From contig NW_020825351.1 of assembly GCF_003286085.1 (NCBI RefSeq), positions 1 to 64,000 on the forward strand: 64,000 nucleotides of DNA, given 5' to 3'. Below the pieces are notes generated by a model that did not search any database, had not been told where the DNA came from, and saw only the letters and a program-made list of their open reading frames with translations. The position numbers and the translations under genes are program-made. The stretch comes from Drosophila persimilis (lineage: Eukaryota > Arthropoda > Insecta > Diptera > Drosophilidae). Of this stretch, positions 49,501 through 59,025 are shown one piece after another; position 1 is the first letter of the stretch; each line of letters opens with the position of its first letter.

Positions 49501-50449
49501 TTGATTATCTTCCGTGAACGACACAAAGCGTTCCTTGTCACAACATAGATGCGCCGTTGCGCCACTGTCTATGCACCATGCATTTAACATCTGGTCATTC
49601 GGCTTAGCTAAACTTAGGATTGGTACATATTTTTCTGGTTCCACTTTGTCATATTCGGTTACGCAAAGCATTGTACCCAATCTTTCCCCGCTTTTACTGT
49701 TTGCGCCCTTGTTGTTTGCTCCTTCCTGCTTGCTTTTAGCACGGCATTCCGATTTAAAATGGCCTTCCTTTCCGCACTTAAAACACTTTTTGCCCTTCTT
49801 AAAGTTTTTCTTAAAATTGTTGTTGTCATAACTGACGTGTAGTTCCGCGCTACTTGTAATTTCCTTGCTAATGCTATCTTCCTGCCTATTCGCTTCTTCA
49901 GAAATTTTTATTTTTAGCATGCTCAAGCTCGGCAAATCATCTCGCGTCTCAATCGCAACAACAAAACTTTCATACGATTTAGGCAAACCATTTAGCAACA
50001 CAACTGATAAGATCTTTTCATCAACCTTTATGTTGACCTCTGCTAAAGCCTCGTGTACCACCTGGAATTTCCGCAAATATTCCTGTGCACTTATACCATC
50101 CCGACATTTTTAACGTCAACAATTGTTTAATTAAAAACACTACCCTTGCTGGTCCGCTTGGCCTGTGAATTTTATTTAGCTTTTGCCATGCCTGTGACGA
50201 CGATACACAATTTTTAATATTGTTTAGTTGGGTCGATTTAACACAAAGTAAAATTGACGCCAACGCCTTTTGATCCTTTAGTTCAAAAGCTGCACGTTGC
50301 TCACTTGTTGCACTTTCACTAAGCTCAATTTTACCACTGACGATTGGCCACAAATCATTTTGTATGAGAACACTTCTCATCAAAACTTCCCATGTGCTAT
50401 AATTGTTTTCGTCCAGTTTCTCAATATTGAAATTCATATTTCCACTCAT
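46518..50449 (-). pseudogene. gag-pol: Gag-Pol of copia-like B, copy 2, two single-base frameshifts
   Basis: Minus strand. Gag starts at 50449. An extra C near 50101, absent from copy 1, ends the first frame after 142 codons. The main frame (from 50076 to 47095) holds the remainder of Gag, the CCHC knuckle, DSGATAH protease motif, integrase residues (HTDVCGPM, RSDNGREY, AERANRT) and reverse transcriptase with YVDDIILA. An extra T near 47224 then shifts RNase H into the frame 47246-46518 (VDADWASD, SSTEAEYIAL). These two faults lie at sites where copy 1 is undamaged, so each copy broke independently after duplication or carries consensus errors. Confidence 0.93.
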
Positions 50450-50615
50450 TTTTTATACTTATTGTCCCACAGTGCAAAATTTGTAACTGTCGATCGTCTC
50501 ATGCACAAAGCAACTACGACGACAATACTGTTGTCCGTGTCTTTCTTTTGTTTTTTTCGTTTTCTTTTAAGTATCCCCCCGAGTTGCTATTTACACACAC
50601 ACACTCGCGATTTTC

Positions 50616-51161
50616 GAGGAGGTTAAATCGGCGGTCGGAAATGCACTAGGGGCCAAGGCAGTGGTACGGGCCCTTACCGAACAAACAAGGCTCGAGTTAA
50701 TGGATCTAGATGAGATAACAACGAAGGCAGAGATATTGGAAGCACTAAAGCGTGCCACAGGGGTAACCGAAATCCCCGAGGACGCGGTAAGGTCCTTAAG
50801 AGCCACCAGAAGCGGGATGCAGATAGCCACCCTATCCCTCCAGGCAGTTGCCGCCAACAAACTCGCTGAAATGGGGAAGATAAGGGTCGGCTGGGTGAAC
50901 TGCCGTATCAAGCAAATAATGTCGCCAAAACGATGCTACAAGTGTTTGGAGTTCGGGCACATCTCGGTAAACTGCACCGGAGAAAAGGACCACAGAGGAG
51001 CGTGCTTTAGCCGTGGAGGCAGAGACCATGAGGCCAGAAATTGCAGCAAGGACCCACACTGCATACTCTGCGCACAAAAAACGGGTAGCCCCACAGACCA
51101 TGCCTCGGGAAGTTTTAAGTGCCCAGCGTACCGCGAGGCAGTTAGAAAACTCAAATGTTAA
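50616..51161 (+). pseudogene. ORF1 (Gag-like) C-terminal part of the R1-type element
   Basis: The frame is open from the insertion boundary, with EEVKSAVGNALGAKAVV upstream of the first Met at 50661, so the N-terminus was lost by 5' truncation. The EITTKAEILEALKRATG block resembles R1-group ORF1 proteins, which bind element RNA. Three knuckle motifs follow. The first is intact (CYKCLEFGHISVNC). The second has Arg for its second Cys (CFSRGGRDHEARNC). The third is a long form (CILC...H...C). The stop TAA at 51159-51161 overlaps the ORF2 start in ATGTTAA. Confidence 0.85.
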
Positions 51162-54117
51162 GGATCATCCAACTGAACCTTAACCATTGCAGGGTGGCCC
51201 AAGACCTTCTCACCCAATCCGTTACAGAGCTCAACACGGACCTGGCACTGCTGAGCGAGCCCTACAAGACCGTGAGATCCAACACGTGGGTCATGGATCA
51301 ATCGGGGAAAGCGGCAATCTGGATGTGCGGCAAACCAGCACAGCACCTGGACGGAGTTAAAAGATCCAAAGGATACGTACGAGGGAGGCTGAAAGACCTA
51401 TGGGTATACAGCTGTTACCTACCACCCAGCTGGTCACTCGAAGAGTTCAGCGACACAATAGACAAATTGGCAGATGACATCAGAGCACACTCGCCGTCGC
51501 TAGTAGCTGGGGACTTCAACGCCTGGGCAACGGAATGGGAGTCAGCAACAACGAATGCCAGGGGCCGTGTCTTAGTGGAGGCTTTTGCCTCCCTGGACAT
51601 AGTCCTAAAAAACGCTGGTTCCAACCCAACTTTCAGCAGAGCAGGTACCACATCCATCATAGACCTCACCTACATAAGTACTAGCAGCGAGTACGTTATG
51701 GCAGATCAGCGAGCAGTACACCGCGAGCGACCACAACGCTATCCTCTGCAGCATCCAGACCAGAAGAGCCACCCAAAGTATCGCTACGAGGGGGCACTAC
51801 AAGGAAACCACGCTGAACACACCAGCCTTCAGAGCAGCCCTAGCAGGACTAGCCGAGGTGGAAGGCGAAGGCGATCTAGTGGCACAAGTCATGGGACAAC
51901 TCGAAAGGGCGTGCAAAGCTAGCATGGAGCGCAGCAAACCATTTAAAGGCCATAGGCCGGTATACTGGTGGAACCAGGCAATCGAGGAGGCCCGCCGCGC
52001 ATGCATAGGCGCCAGAAGAGCATACCACAGATCCCGCGGAACAGCAGACTTCCAGGCTCTCAAGGAAATCTACACCCGAAGAAGGAAGGCACTGAAGAAG
52101 GTAATCAAAAATAGTAAACAACGATGCTTCTTAGATCTCTGTGACGAAGCCGAAAACGATCTCTGGGGAAAGGCCTACAAGGTGGTCATGAAGAAGACCG
52201 GCGCATTCAAGCACGCGGCACCAACAGGAGCGGATAAAATGGAGGCAATCGTCAAGCACCTATTCCCAGCGCAGGACACACAGATAGACAGGATCACGAG
52301 TACGGGACACCAAGTACCCCCAGTGACCCCGCAAGAGTTGGCAAGACTAGCAAAGAGAGTGCCAAACTGCAAGGCACCAGGACCAGACGGCATCCCAAAT
52401 CGGGCCCTCAAGCTGGCTATTAGCCTGCACCCGACGATCTTTGCGCAGACCTACACCAAATGCCTCACAGACGGATGCTTTCCTGGAAGATGGAAGAAGC
52501 AAAAGCTGGTGCTGATACCAAAACCTGGGAAAGACACGGAGGACCCATCGGCATACAGGCCTATCTGCCTCCTGGATGGCGCAGGTAAGATGCTGGAAAG
52601 CATAATCAGCGCAAGGCTAACGGAGGCTATCGAGGCCGCTGGTGGACTCTCCGACAGCCAGTACGGCTTTAGGAAGGCTCGCTCTACCTTGGATGCGCTA
52701 GACAAGGTGTGCGGCACTGCCAGAAAGGCCTTGGAAGGCACACGATGGCTCGGCGGGGCCAAAAAATACTGTCTGGTGGCAACACTGGACGTGAAAAACG
52801 CCTTTAACTCGGCATCCTGGAGCAGGATAATGTCCTCCCTGCGCACTCGAAATCCCCGGATATCTACAGGCGATGGTCAGCGACTACCTGGACAACAGAT
52901 GGCTGACGTACGACACGGAAGATGGCCCTCGATCATACTCCATCACGGGAGGAGTCCCACAAGGATCTGTACTGGGACCTTTACTGTGGAATACCATGTA
53001 CGATGGAATTCTTCGCCTCAACTTCCAGCAAGGAGTCGAAATAGTGGGATTCGCTGACGATGTCGCGGTGACGGTCACGAAGAAAACCCTCGCGGAGACC
53101 GAGAGCTGTATGAACGAGGCAATCAGAATCATAAGCGACTGGCTAGACCTGGCAGGGCTCAAGCTAGCCGAGCACAAGACGGAAGCGGTTCTCATCAGTA
53201 GCAGGAAACAGGTGGAGACGGCGAGGATAACCGTAGGAGGAGCCTCAATTACCTCAAAACGAGCAATAAGGTACCTGGGAGTTATGCTGGACACCAGACT
53301 GTCGTTTAGAGAGCACCTGCAGCAGACACACCAGAAGGCACACGGCGTAGTCATGGCGGTGTCACGTATGATGCTGAACCACAGAGGCCCAAAGTCAACG
53401 AGTAGGAGACTGCTATTTAACGTGGCCAAGTCATCCATTCTATACGCAGCGCCAATATGGGCCCAGGCCACGAGGACTAAGAGCTACACTAAGGGCATAG
53501 AGTCGGACTTCAGACTCGGAGCCCTGCGGGTCAGCTCGGCATTCCGTACTGTCTCCACAGAGGCAATAATGGTAATAAGCGGCATACCACCCGTAGAGCT
53601 CGCAGCGAAGGAAGCCAGTGAAATCCACAAGGGAAGAAAAGCCGCCAACACACAGGCAGAAGCTAGAACGGCTAAGACCAGGGCGAGGGCTGAATGCCTC
53701 GAGAGCTGGCAACTCAGATGGGATAATGCTGTAACCGGCCGCTGGACCCACCGTCTAATCCCCAACATTACAGCATGGACGAATCGGCGGCATGGAGAAC
53801 TTACGTTCTCGCTGACACAAGTTCTCAGCGGCCACGGGTGCTTTAAAGAGTACCTTCACCGCTTTGGCCACGAAGAAGATGGGCTGTGCAGCTGCTGCGG
53901 AACAGTAGAAAACGCTGAGCATGTGCTGACCGCATGCGCCAGATTCTCAGAGGCCCGCAGGCGAGCAGAAGGCACCATAGGAGTGCCCATTACGGTGGAA
54001 GGTTTGGTACCAAGGATGCTGGAAAACCAAGCAAATTGGACGGCGATATGCAGTCTTGCAATGGAAATCGCTTCGGAACTGAGGCGGCTTGAACGCACAC
54101 GAAATGAGCGGCCGTAA
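51155..54117 (+). pseudogene. ORF2 (endonuclease-reverse transcriptase) of the R1-type element, two frameshifts
   Basis: The ATG at 51155 opens an endonuclease/exonuclease/phosphatase domain (IIQLNLNHC, LLSEPY, AGDFNAWATEW, SIIDLTY). The catalytic SDHN motif is in another frame (51726-51737), so a one-base indel lies around 51675-51700. The second frame, to about 52855, carries the reverse transcriptase N-terminal half (NCKAPGPDGIPNRALK, YRPICLLDGAGKM, QYGFRKARST). Another indel near 52850-52858 shifts to the last frame with GGVPQGSVLGPLLW and the catalytic FADDVAV. A C-terminal zinc-binding motif (CSCCGTVENAEHVLTAC) follows and the stop is near 54115. The intact protein would nick target DNA and reverse-transcribe in place; this copy cannot make it. 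Confidence 0.9.
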
Positions 54118-54272
54118 TAGGCTAGCCAGCCTTGCGAAGCAATGCTTCACGGCAGTCCCGCAAGTCTGGTCCATATATATGTATACGCTATATATTTTTA
54201 TTCTAAATTTTATATTCTTATATTTTATATATATATATCCTATTTTTAATATGAATAAAAAAAAAAAAAAAA
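54118..54272 (+). other. 3' untranslated region and poly(A) tail of the R1-type element
   Basis: AT-rich with a small hairpin (GAAGCAATGCTTC near 54137-54149) and AATAAA merging into a 16-A tail. The B leader resumes at TGCCTTGG. Confidence 0.8.
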
Positions 54273-54631
54273 TGCCTTGGTATACACACTTTTGGGTATA
54301 CACACTCGCCGTTTTGTGCGGCTTGGCATACGCACTTTTTGGTATACACACTTGAGTCTCCGTTCGCTTTTGTGTTTCTTGATCCGTTGGGACTGCTTTA
54401 TTTTGGACTTTAAACCACGGCAACGGTCCGATTCGCTGCAAAATTCTAATCAAAAAACACAATGCGAATCTCCGTTGAATTTGTTCAACTTGTTCTTTTG
54501 CCTTTCTATGTACACACATAACCCCAATGAGTCTATGCCATTTTTTTTAGCACTGCTTTTCACTAAGCACCAAACAATGTTTATTGTTTCTCACTGTTTC
54601 TGTTTTATACTGTTTCTGGGTGAATTGGTGT

Positions 54632-54645
54632 CTGGGCCCATAACC
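54632..54645 (-). other. Primer-binding site of copia-like B, copy 2
   Basis: GGTTATGGGCCCAG on the minus strand, adjacent to the 5' LTR, the same as in copy 1. Confidence 0.87.
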
Positions 54646-54849
54646 TGTTAAAGTTATTTTATTTGTAAGACAGCAGAATATCAGTATACAGAATTATATG
54701 TGCTTCCGAGTAACATACGCAAGAGAGAGACACCGAAAAGGGAACATCGATATACAGAACATCGATATGAGAACATCGATATGCAGCAGGGCACATGCGC
54801 AGTGTTGTTACAGATCAATATCTAATTATCGTGGCGGTCACTTTGAACA
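54646..54849 (-). repeat. 5' LTR of copia-like B, copy 2
   Basis: 204 bp with the triple CGATA cluster. The flanking GCCAT forms the ATG that opens the long A frame at 54853. Confidence 0.94.
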
Positions 54850-54852
54850 GCC

Positions 54853-57800
54853 ATGAAAAGTGTCCTGGTAATGACAGAATTATGGGATGTAGTCTGTGGA
54901 AAAGGCAGTGGAGGAGATGCCGCAGCTGTCGAGAAATGGAATAAATTGGATCAGAAAGCAATGGCGTACATAACCTTAAATGTTAAGGCATCGCAGTTTG
55001 TGCACATAAAGACGTGCGAAACATCAGAAGCCATATGGAAAAAATTAAAGGAACTGCACATGCCAAAAGGCCCCATCCAAAAGGTGCAACTTTATCAAAA
55101 ACTTATTCGACTAAATATGCAGCAGGGCGATGATGTGTCCGCCTATGTCAATTCTTTTGTAGAGACAATTGAAAAATTGGCGGAACTGGACATAAAACTC
55201 CACGATGAGCTAAAAGTCATCATGTTATTGAGCAGTTTGCCCGAATCTTGGGAAAATTTTGTAGTCGCGATTGAAATGCGTGACGAGCTGCCAAAATTTG
55301 AAGCTCTTAAAGTAAAAATGCTGGAAGAAGGCACCAGAAAACAGGAGAAGGCTGAGCGCGAAAATCATTCGGCCACACAAGCAGTATACACACATACACA
55401 GCGCAGATCGCGAGAAAACGAGAATGTCGAGAATAACGGAACCAAGAACGACGGGAACACAGGCGTAAAGCAACAATTCAAGGGAAAATGTTTCAAATGC
55501 GAAAAAACTGGTCATCGAGCAAGCGAGTGCAGATCTAAGAAAAAGTGTAGCAAAACAAATGGACAAAGAGAACAGGCAAGCAGTTTAATGCACTGTTTTG
55601 TCGGAGAGCAGCAAAAGAGAGTTTGGTGCGTAGATAGTGGCGCAACATCGCACATGTGTTGCGATCGCAGCATGTTCCTAAACTATGTCGAGAAGGAAAC
55701 ATCGATAATGTTGGCTACAAATAAGTTCGTCTCATCACCCGGATCTGGTAATGTTAAAATTCTGGGTGAAAATATTTTAATAAACTTGCAAAATGTGTTA
55801 TACGTCCCCGAATTACACATGAATTTTTTCTCAGTGAGCACAGCAGCTAAATTCGAGAATTCTACTACATTTATTGGAAAAGTGGCACTGATTAAAAATA
55901 AAAAAGGAGAAACAATAATAAAAGCCAAGCAAGAAAACAATTTGTATGTGTACAAACAGTGCTCAGAAAAAAGTGCAGTTTATATGTTGAACACAATTTC
56001 TCCTGCAATGAATTGGCATAATAGGTTTGGCCACCTTAATTTCCAAGATTTAAAACAGTTGAACGATAAACAGCTTGTTCATGGCATGAACTTTGAAAAT
56101 GTGAAAATGGAAATCAATTGTGATACATGTAACAGAGCAAAAATATGTGCATTGCCGTTTCAACAGAAGTTAAATCGTACAACGGAGCAAGTACTTGAGC
56201 TAGTGCATACAGATGTATGTGGCCCAATGAATGTAAAATCGATCGGCGGCAATCGCTATTTTGTGACATTTATTGATGACTACTCGCGCAAGATATTTGT
56301 ATACATTATGCACGCAAAAAGCCAAGTTTTCGAAAAATTCAAAATGTTCAAAAGTTTTGTGGAATGCCAAACGGGCAACAAAATAAAGGCTGTGCGCAGC
56401 GATAATGGCACAGAGTATGTAAATAAGGAATTTTCTGGTTTTTTGAACGAGTGCGGTATACAAAGGCAACTGACGGTTCCCTACACCCCTCAGCAAAACG
56501 GTGTAGCCGAGAGAGCCAATCGAACAATTGTAGAGATGGCAAAAAGTATGCTAATCCATGCAAAGCTGGAGGAGTTCTTGTGGGCAGAGGCTGTTACCAC
56601 GGCAGTTTACTTGCGAAATAGATGTACCACAAAAGCCTTAAGTGGCGGTACACCATTCGAAGCCTGGAAAGGACGCAAGCCATCAGTAAAACACCTGCGA
56701 GTATTCGGATCTCGCGCATTTGCTTTGGATAAGACCAGAAGAAGCAAATTCCAGGCAAAAGGCAAAGAATACATTTTTGTCGGCTACTCCTTTACAGCAA
56801 AAGCTTACCGCCTGTACGATGGAGAGAACCGTACAATAATTGAAAGGCGTGATGTGAAATTTATAGAAGGTGAGATTGACACAAAAAGCATTGAGAATTG
56901 TGGTATTTCAGATCGAAATGACGATTTCATGACAAATATACTCCGCCTTGAGTCAATTAAAGTTCCTGATCAACACTCATATGCACCTTTAATTGCTGAT
57001 CATGCAAATTCCAGCAGTGACTCCAGCGAAGTGGAGGAGGAGTTTTTGAGCGCAAGTGAACCTGACGACAATTCCGTGAGTGGTCAAGAGGTGCCACCAC
57101 AAGAGAATGTAGTACAGCGTGGGCGTGGCAGACCAAAAATCATCCGCAGCGGTCAACCTGGGCGACCGAAAAAGCAGTACCAGGCAGTGCTCAATAGTTT
57201 CCTAAATCAGATGGATGACACTGAGACACCGCAGTCAGTTGCTGAAGCATTGCAAGGCGATCATTCTCAAAATTGGAAAGAATCAATGCAAACGGAATAC
57301 GACGCTCTACAGGAAAATAACACGTGGTCATTGTGTGAACTCCCTCCAGGACAAAAAGCCATTGGTTCCAAATGGGTTTTTCGAATTAAGAGAAACAAGG
57401 ATGGTCTCATCGAGAAGTTCAAATCTCGATTGGTTGCTCAAGGCTGTGGGCAACAATTTGGAGTAAATTATTGGGAAACGTTTTCACCTGTAATTCGGTA
57501 CGAGACCATTCGCATGTTGTTCGCAATTGCTGCAGAAAAACAGCTGTATATGCATCAAGTAGATATATCAAATGCTTACCTGAACAGTAAACTCCATGAG
57601 ACTGTGTACATGAGGCAGCCTCAGAATTTTGTCGACAAGCATCATCCAGAAAAAGTTCTAAAGCTGCGTAAAGCACTTTATGGACTCAAGCAATCCGGGC
57701 GAGTATGGAACAAAACGCTCGACGAGGTATTGTCTACCATGGGCTTCAAGAGATGTAAGAACGAGGCATGCTTGTACGTCAAGAAAGATGAGCAAACATA

Positions 57801-58782
57801 CAGCTATATTGCAGTCTACGTCGACGATTTAATTATCGCATGTCCAAACAAAAATGACATAGCCGTAATTAAGAAGAAGATCGCATCAAACTTCAAGATG
57901 CACGATGGCGGCCCCATAAACCTTTTCCTAGGAATGGAAATTGAGCGAGACGGTGAACAGGGTTCGATTTCGTTTTGCCAGAAATCGCATATTCAAGGAC
58001 TATTGGACACGTATGGCATGAGCAAGTGCCGTCCAGTCAGCACACCGCTCGACCCGGGCTATCAAGTTGGCTGCATTGATAATAATTGTGTCAAGGTAAA
58101 TGTAACACAATATCAGTCATTAATTGGTTCCCTTATGTATTTAGCAGTCTTGAGCCGACCGGACATTTTGCACGCAGTAAGCAAACTGTCGCAACGAAAT
58201 ACTGATCCCCATGCAGAACACGAGACGGCTGCAAAACACATTCTAAGGTATCTGGCTGGTACGAAGAATTTGGGCATCTCATACCGCAAGTGTGGTGAAC
58301 CAGTAAGAGGTTTCGCTGATGCTGACTGGGCCAATGACAGGCTCGATAGAAGATCTTATAGTGGATACGCATTCTTCCTAGCAGGCAGTGCTTTTTCTTG
58401 GACTTCAACTAAGCAAAGTGTTGTCGCGTTGAGCAGCACTGAAGCTGAATACATAGCACTATCTATGGCTGCTAAAGAGGCTATTTATTTACGAAGACTT
58501 CTCGACGAGATTGGTTGGTCAACTGTTACAGAGCCTTTAACCATCTATGGCGACAACATCAGTTCGCAACATATTGCTCAAAATCCGGTACATCACAAAC
58601 GCACGAAGCACATTGATATTAAGTATCATTTTGTTCGCGAAAAAGTAGAATGTAATGAAATTATACTAGAATACGTATCGACAAACGGCAATGTTGCAGA
58701 TCTACTAACAAAATGTTTAAGCAAGAAAAAACACGACGACTTTGTTAAATTACTTGGAATGACAAAGTTAAACATGCGGTAG
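54853..58782 (+). CDS. gag-pol: Copia-like A Gag-Pol, copy 2, uninterrupted 1309-codon frame
   Basis: One frame carries every copia domain in order. Gag core (residues about 1-190, WDVVCGKG, WKKLKELHMPKGP); CCHC knuckle at about residue 213 (CFKCEKTGHRASEC); protease DSGATSH at about 261; GAG-pre-integrase WHNRFGHL near 390. Integrase Asp 454, Asp 517 and Glu 553 have the normal 35-residue Asp-Glu spacing. Reverse transcriptase has YVDDLIIA near 989. RNase H starts at FADADWAND near 1155 with SSTEAEYIALS and YGDNISSQHIAQNP. The ATG at 54853 arises from the GCCAT target duplication, so the natural N-terminal 21 codons (46191-46255) are cut off by B. The normal LTR promoter is 9 kb upstream, so expression is doubtful, but the frame has no visible mutation. 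Confidence 0.95.
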   Translation: MKSVLVMTELWDVVCGKGSGGDAAAVEKWNKLDQKAMAYITLNVKASQFVHIKTCETSEAIWKKLKELHMPKGPIQKVQLYQKLIRLNMQQGDDVSAYVNSFVETIEKLAELDIKLHDELKVIMLLSSLPESWENFVVAIEMRDELPKFEALKVKMLEEGTRKQEKAERENHSATQAVYTHTQRRSRENENVENNGTKNDGNTGVKQQFKGKCFKCEKTGHRASECRSKKKCSKTNGQREQASSLMHCFVGEQQKRVWCVDSGATSHMCCDRSMFLNYVEKETSIMLATNKFVSSPGSGNVKILGENILINLQNVLYVPELHMNFFSVSTAAKFENSTTFIGKVALIKNKKGETIIKAKQENNLYVYKQCSEKSAVYMLNTISPAMNWHNRFGHLNFQDLKQLNDKQLVHGMNFENVKMEINCDTCNRAKICALPFQQKLNRTTEQVLELVHTDVCGPMNVKSIGGNRYFVTFIDDYSRKIFVYIMHAKSQVFEKFKMFKSFVECQTGNKIKAVRSDNGTEYVNKEFSGFLNECGIQRQLTVPYTPQQNGVAERANRTIVEMAKSMLIHAKLEEFLWAEAVTTAVYLRNRCTTKALSGGTPFEAWKGRKPSVKHLRVFGSRAFALDKTRRSKFQAKGKEYIFVGYSFTAKAYRLYDGENRTIIERRDVKFIEGEIDTKSIENCGISDRNDDFMTNILRLESIKVPDQHSYAPLIADHANSSSDSSEVEEEFLSASEPDDNSVSGQEVPPQENVVQRGRGRPKIIRSGQPGRPKKQYQAVLNSFLNQMDDTETPQSVAEALQGDHSQNWKESMQTEYDALQENNTWSLCELPPGQKAIGSKWVFRIKRNKDGLIEKFKSRLVAQGCGQQFGVNYWETFSPVIRYETIRMLFAIAAEKQLYMHQVDISNAYLNSKLHETVYMRQPQNFVDKHHPEKVLKLRKALYGLKQSGRVWNKTLDEVLSTMGFKRCKNEACLYVKKDEQTYSYIAVYVDDLIIACPNKNDIAVIKKKIASNFKMHDGGPINLFLGMEIERDGEQGSISFCQKSHIQGLLDTYGMSKCRPVSTPLDPGYQVGCIDNNCVKVNVTQYQSLIGSLMYLAVLSRPDILHAVSKLSQRNTDPHAEHETAAKHILRYLAGTKNLGISYRKCGEPVRGFADADWANDRLDRRSYSGYAFFLAGSAFSWTSTKQSVVALSSTEAEYIALSMAAKEAIYLRRLLDEIGWSTVTEPLTIYGDNISSQHIAQNPVHHKRTKHIDIKYHFVREKVECNEIILEYVSTNGNVADLLTKCLSKKKHDDFVKLLGMTKLNMR

Positions 58783-58818
58783 TTAGTTTAAAATGATAAT
58801 ATGTAGCTTAAGAAGAAG

Positions 58819-59025
58819 TGTTAAAAATGTAATCGATACTATTGTTTGAATAAGCAACAATTATCTGGCAACACTGTATTGTATCGTGCTCATAATGTAT
58901 ATACCACTTTACTCACTCTCAAATAAACGTTTAACCGAACCACTACGTGTCTCTTGTATCAGCTCCGTTTTATATATCGCTTATATATAGAACGGTAAAC
59001 TAAAACGGTACAATTATATCCAACA
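58819..59025 (+). repeat. 3' LTR of copia-like A, copy 2
   Basis: 207 bp, preceded by the polypurine tract AAGAAGAAG and followed by CTATC and the remainder of the split monomer. Confidence 0.95.

Larger units (their letters stand above)
50616..54272 (+). mobile_element. 5'-truncated R1-type non-LTR retrotransposon
   Basis: Found in copy 2 only. The empty site is visible in copy 1 (GATTTTCTATGCC at 34769-34780). The insertion starts inside ORF1 at GAGGAGGTT and ends in a 16-A tail (54257-54272). Zero to two target bases are lost and no target duplication is seen. It has ORF1 zinc knuckles, an apurinic-type endonuclease, reverse transcriptase with FADD, and a C-terminal CCHC motif. This architecture fits the R1/LOA group. 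Confidence 0.92.
46256..54849 (-). mobile_element. Copia-like B, copy 2, itself interrupted by an R1-type element
   Basis: 204-bp LTRs at 46256-46459 and 54646-54849, with target duplication GCCAT (46251-46255 and 54850-54854). The untranslated leader of B between the primer site and gag holds the non-LTR insertion 50616-54272. Compared with copy 1 it lacks 14 bp near 46505 but retains the segments lost in copy 1. Confidence 0.95.
45859..59025 (+). mobile_element. Copia-like A, copy 2 (contains B, which contains an R1-type element)
   Basis: 207-bp LTRs at 45859-46065 and 58819-59025 have the same target duplication CTATC (45854-45858 and 59026-59030) at the same monomer position as copy 1. 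It contains element B at the identical Gag codon. Its own gag-pol downstream of B is uninterrupted. The shared insertion points show that it is a duplicate of 30029-39500. Confidence 0.96.
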
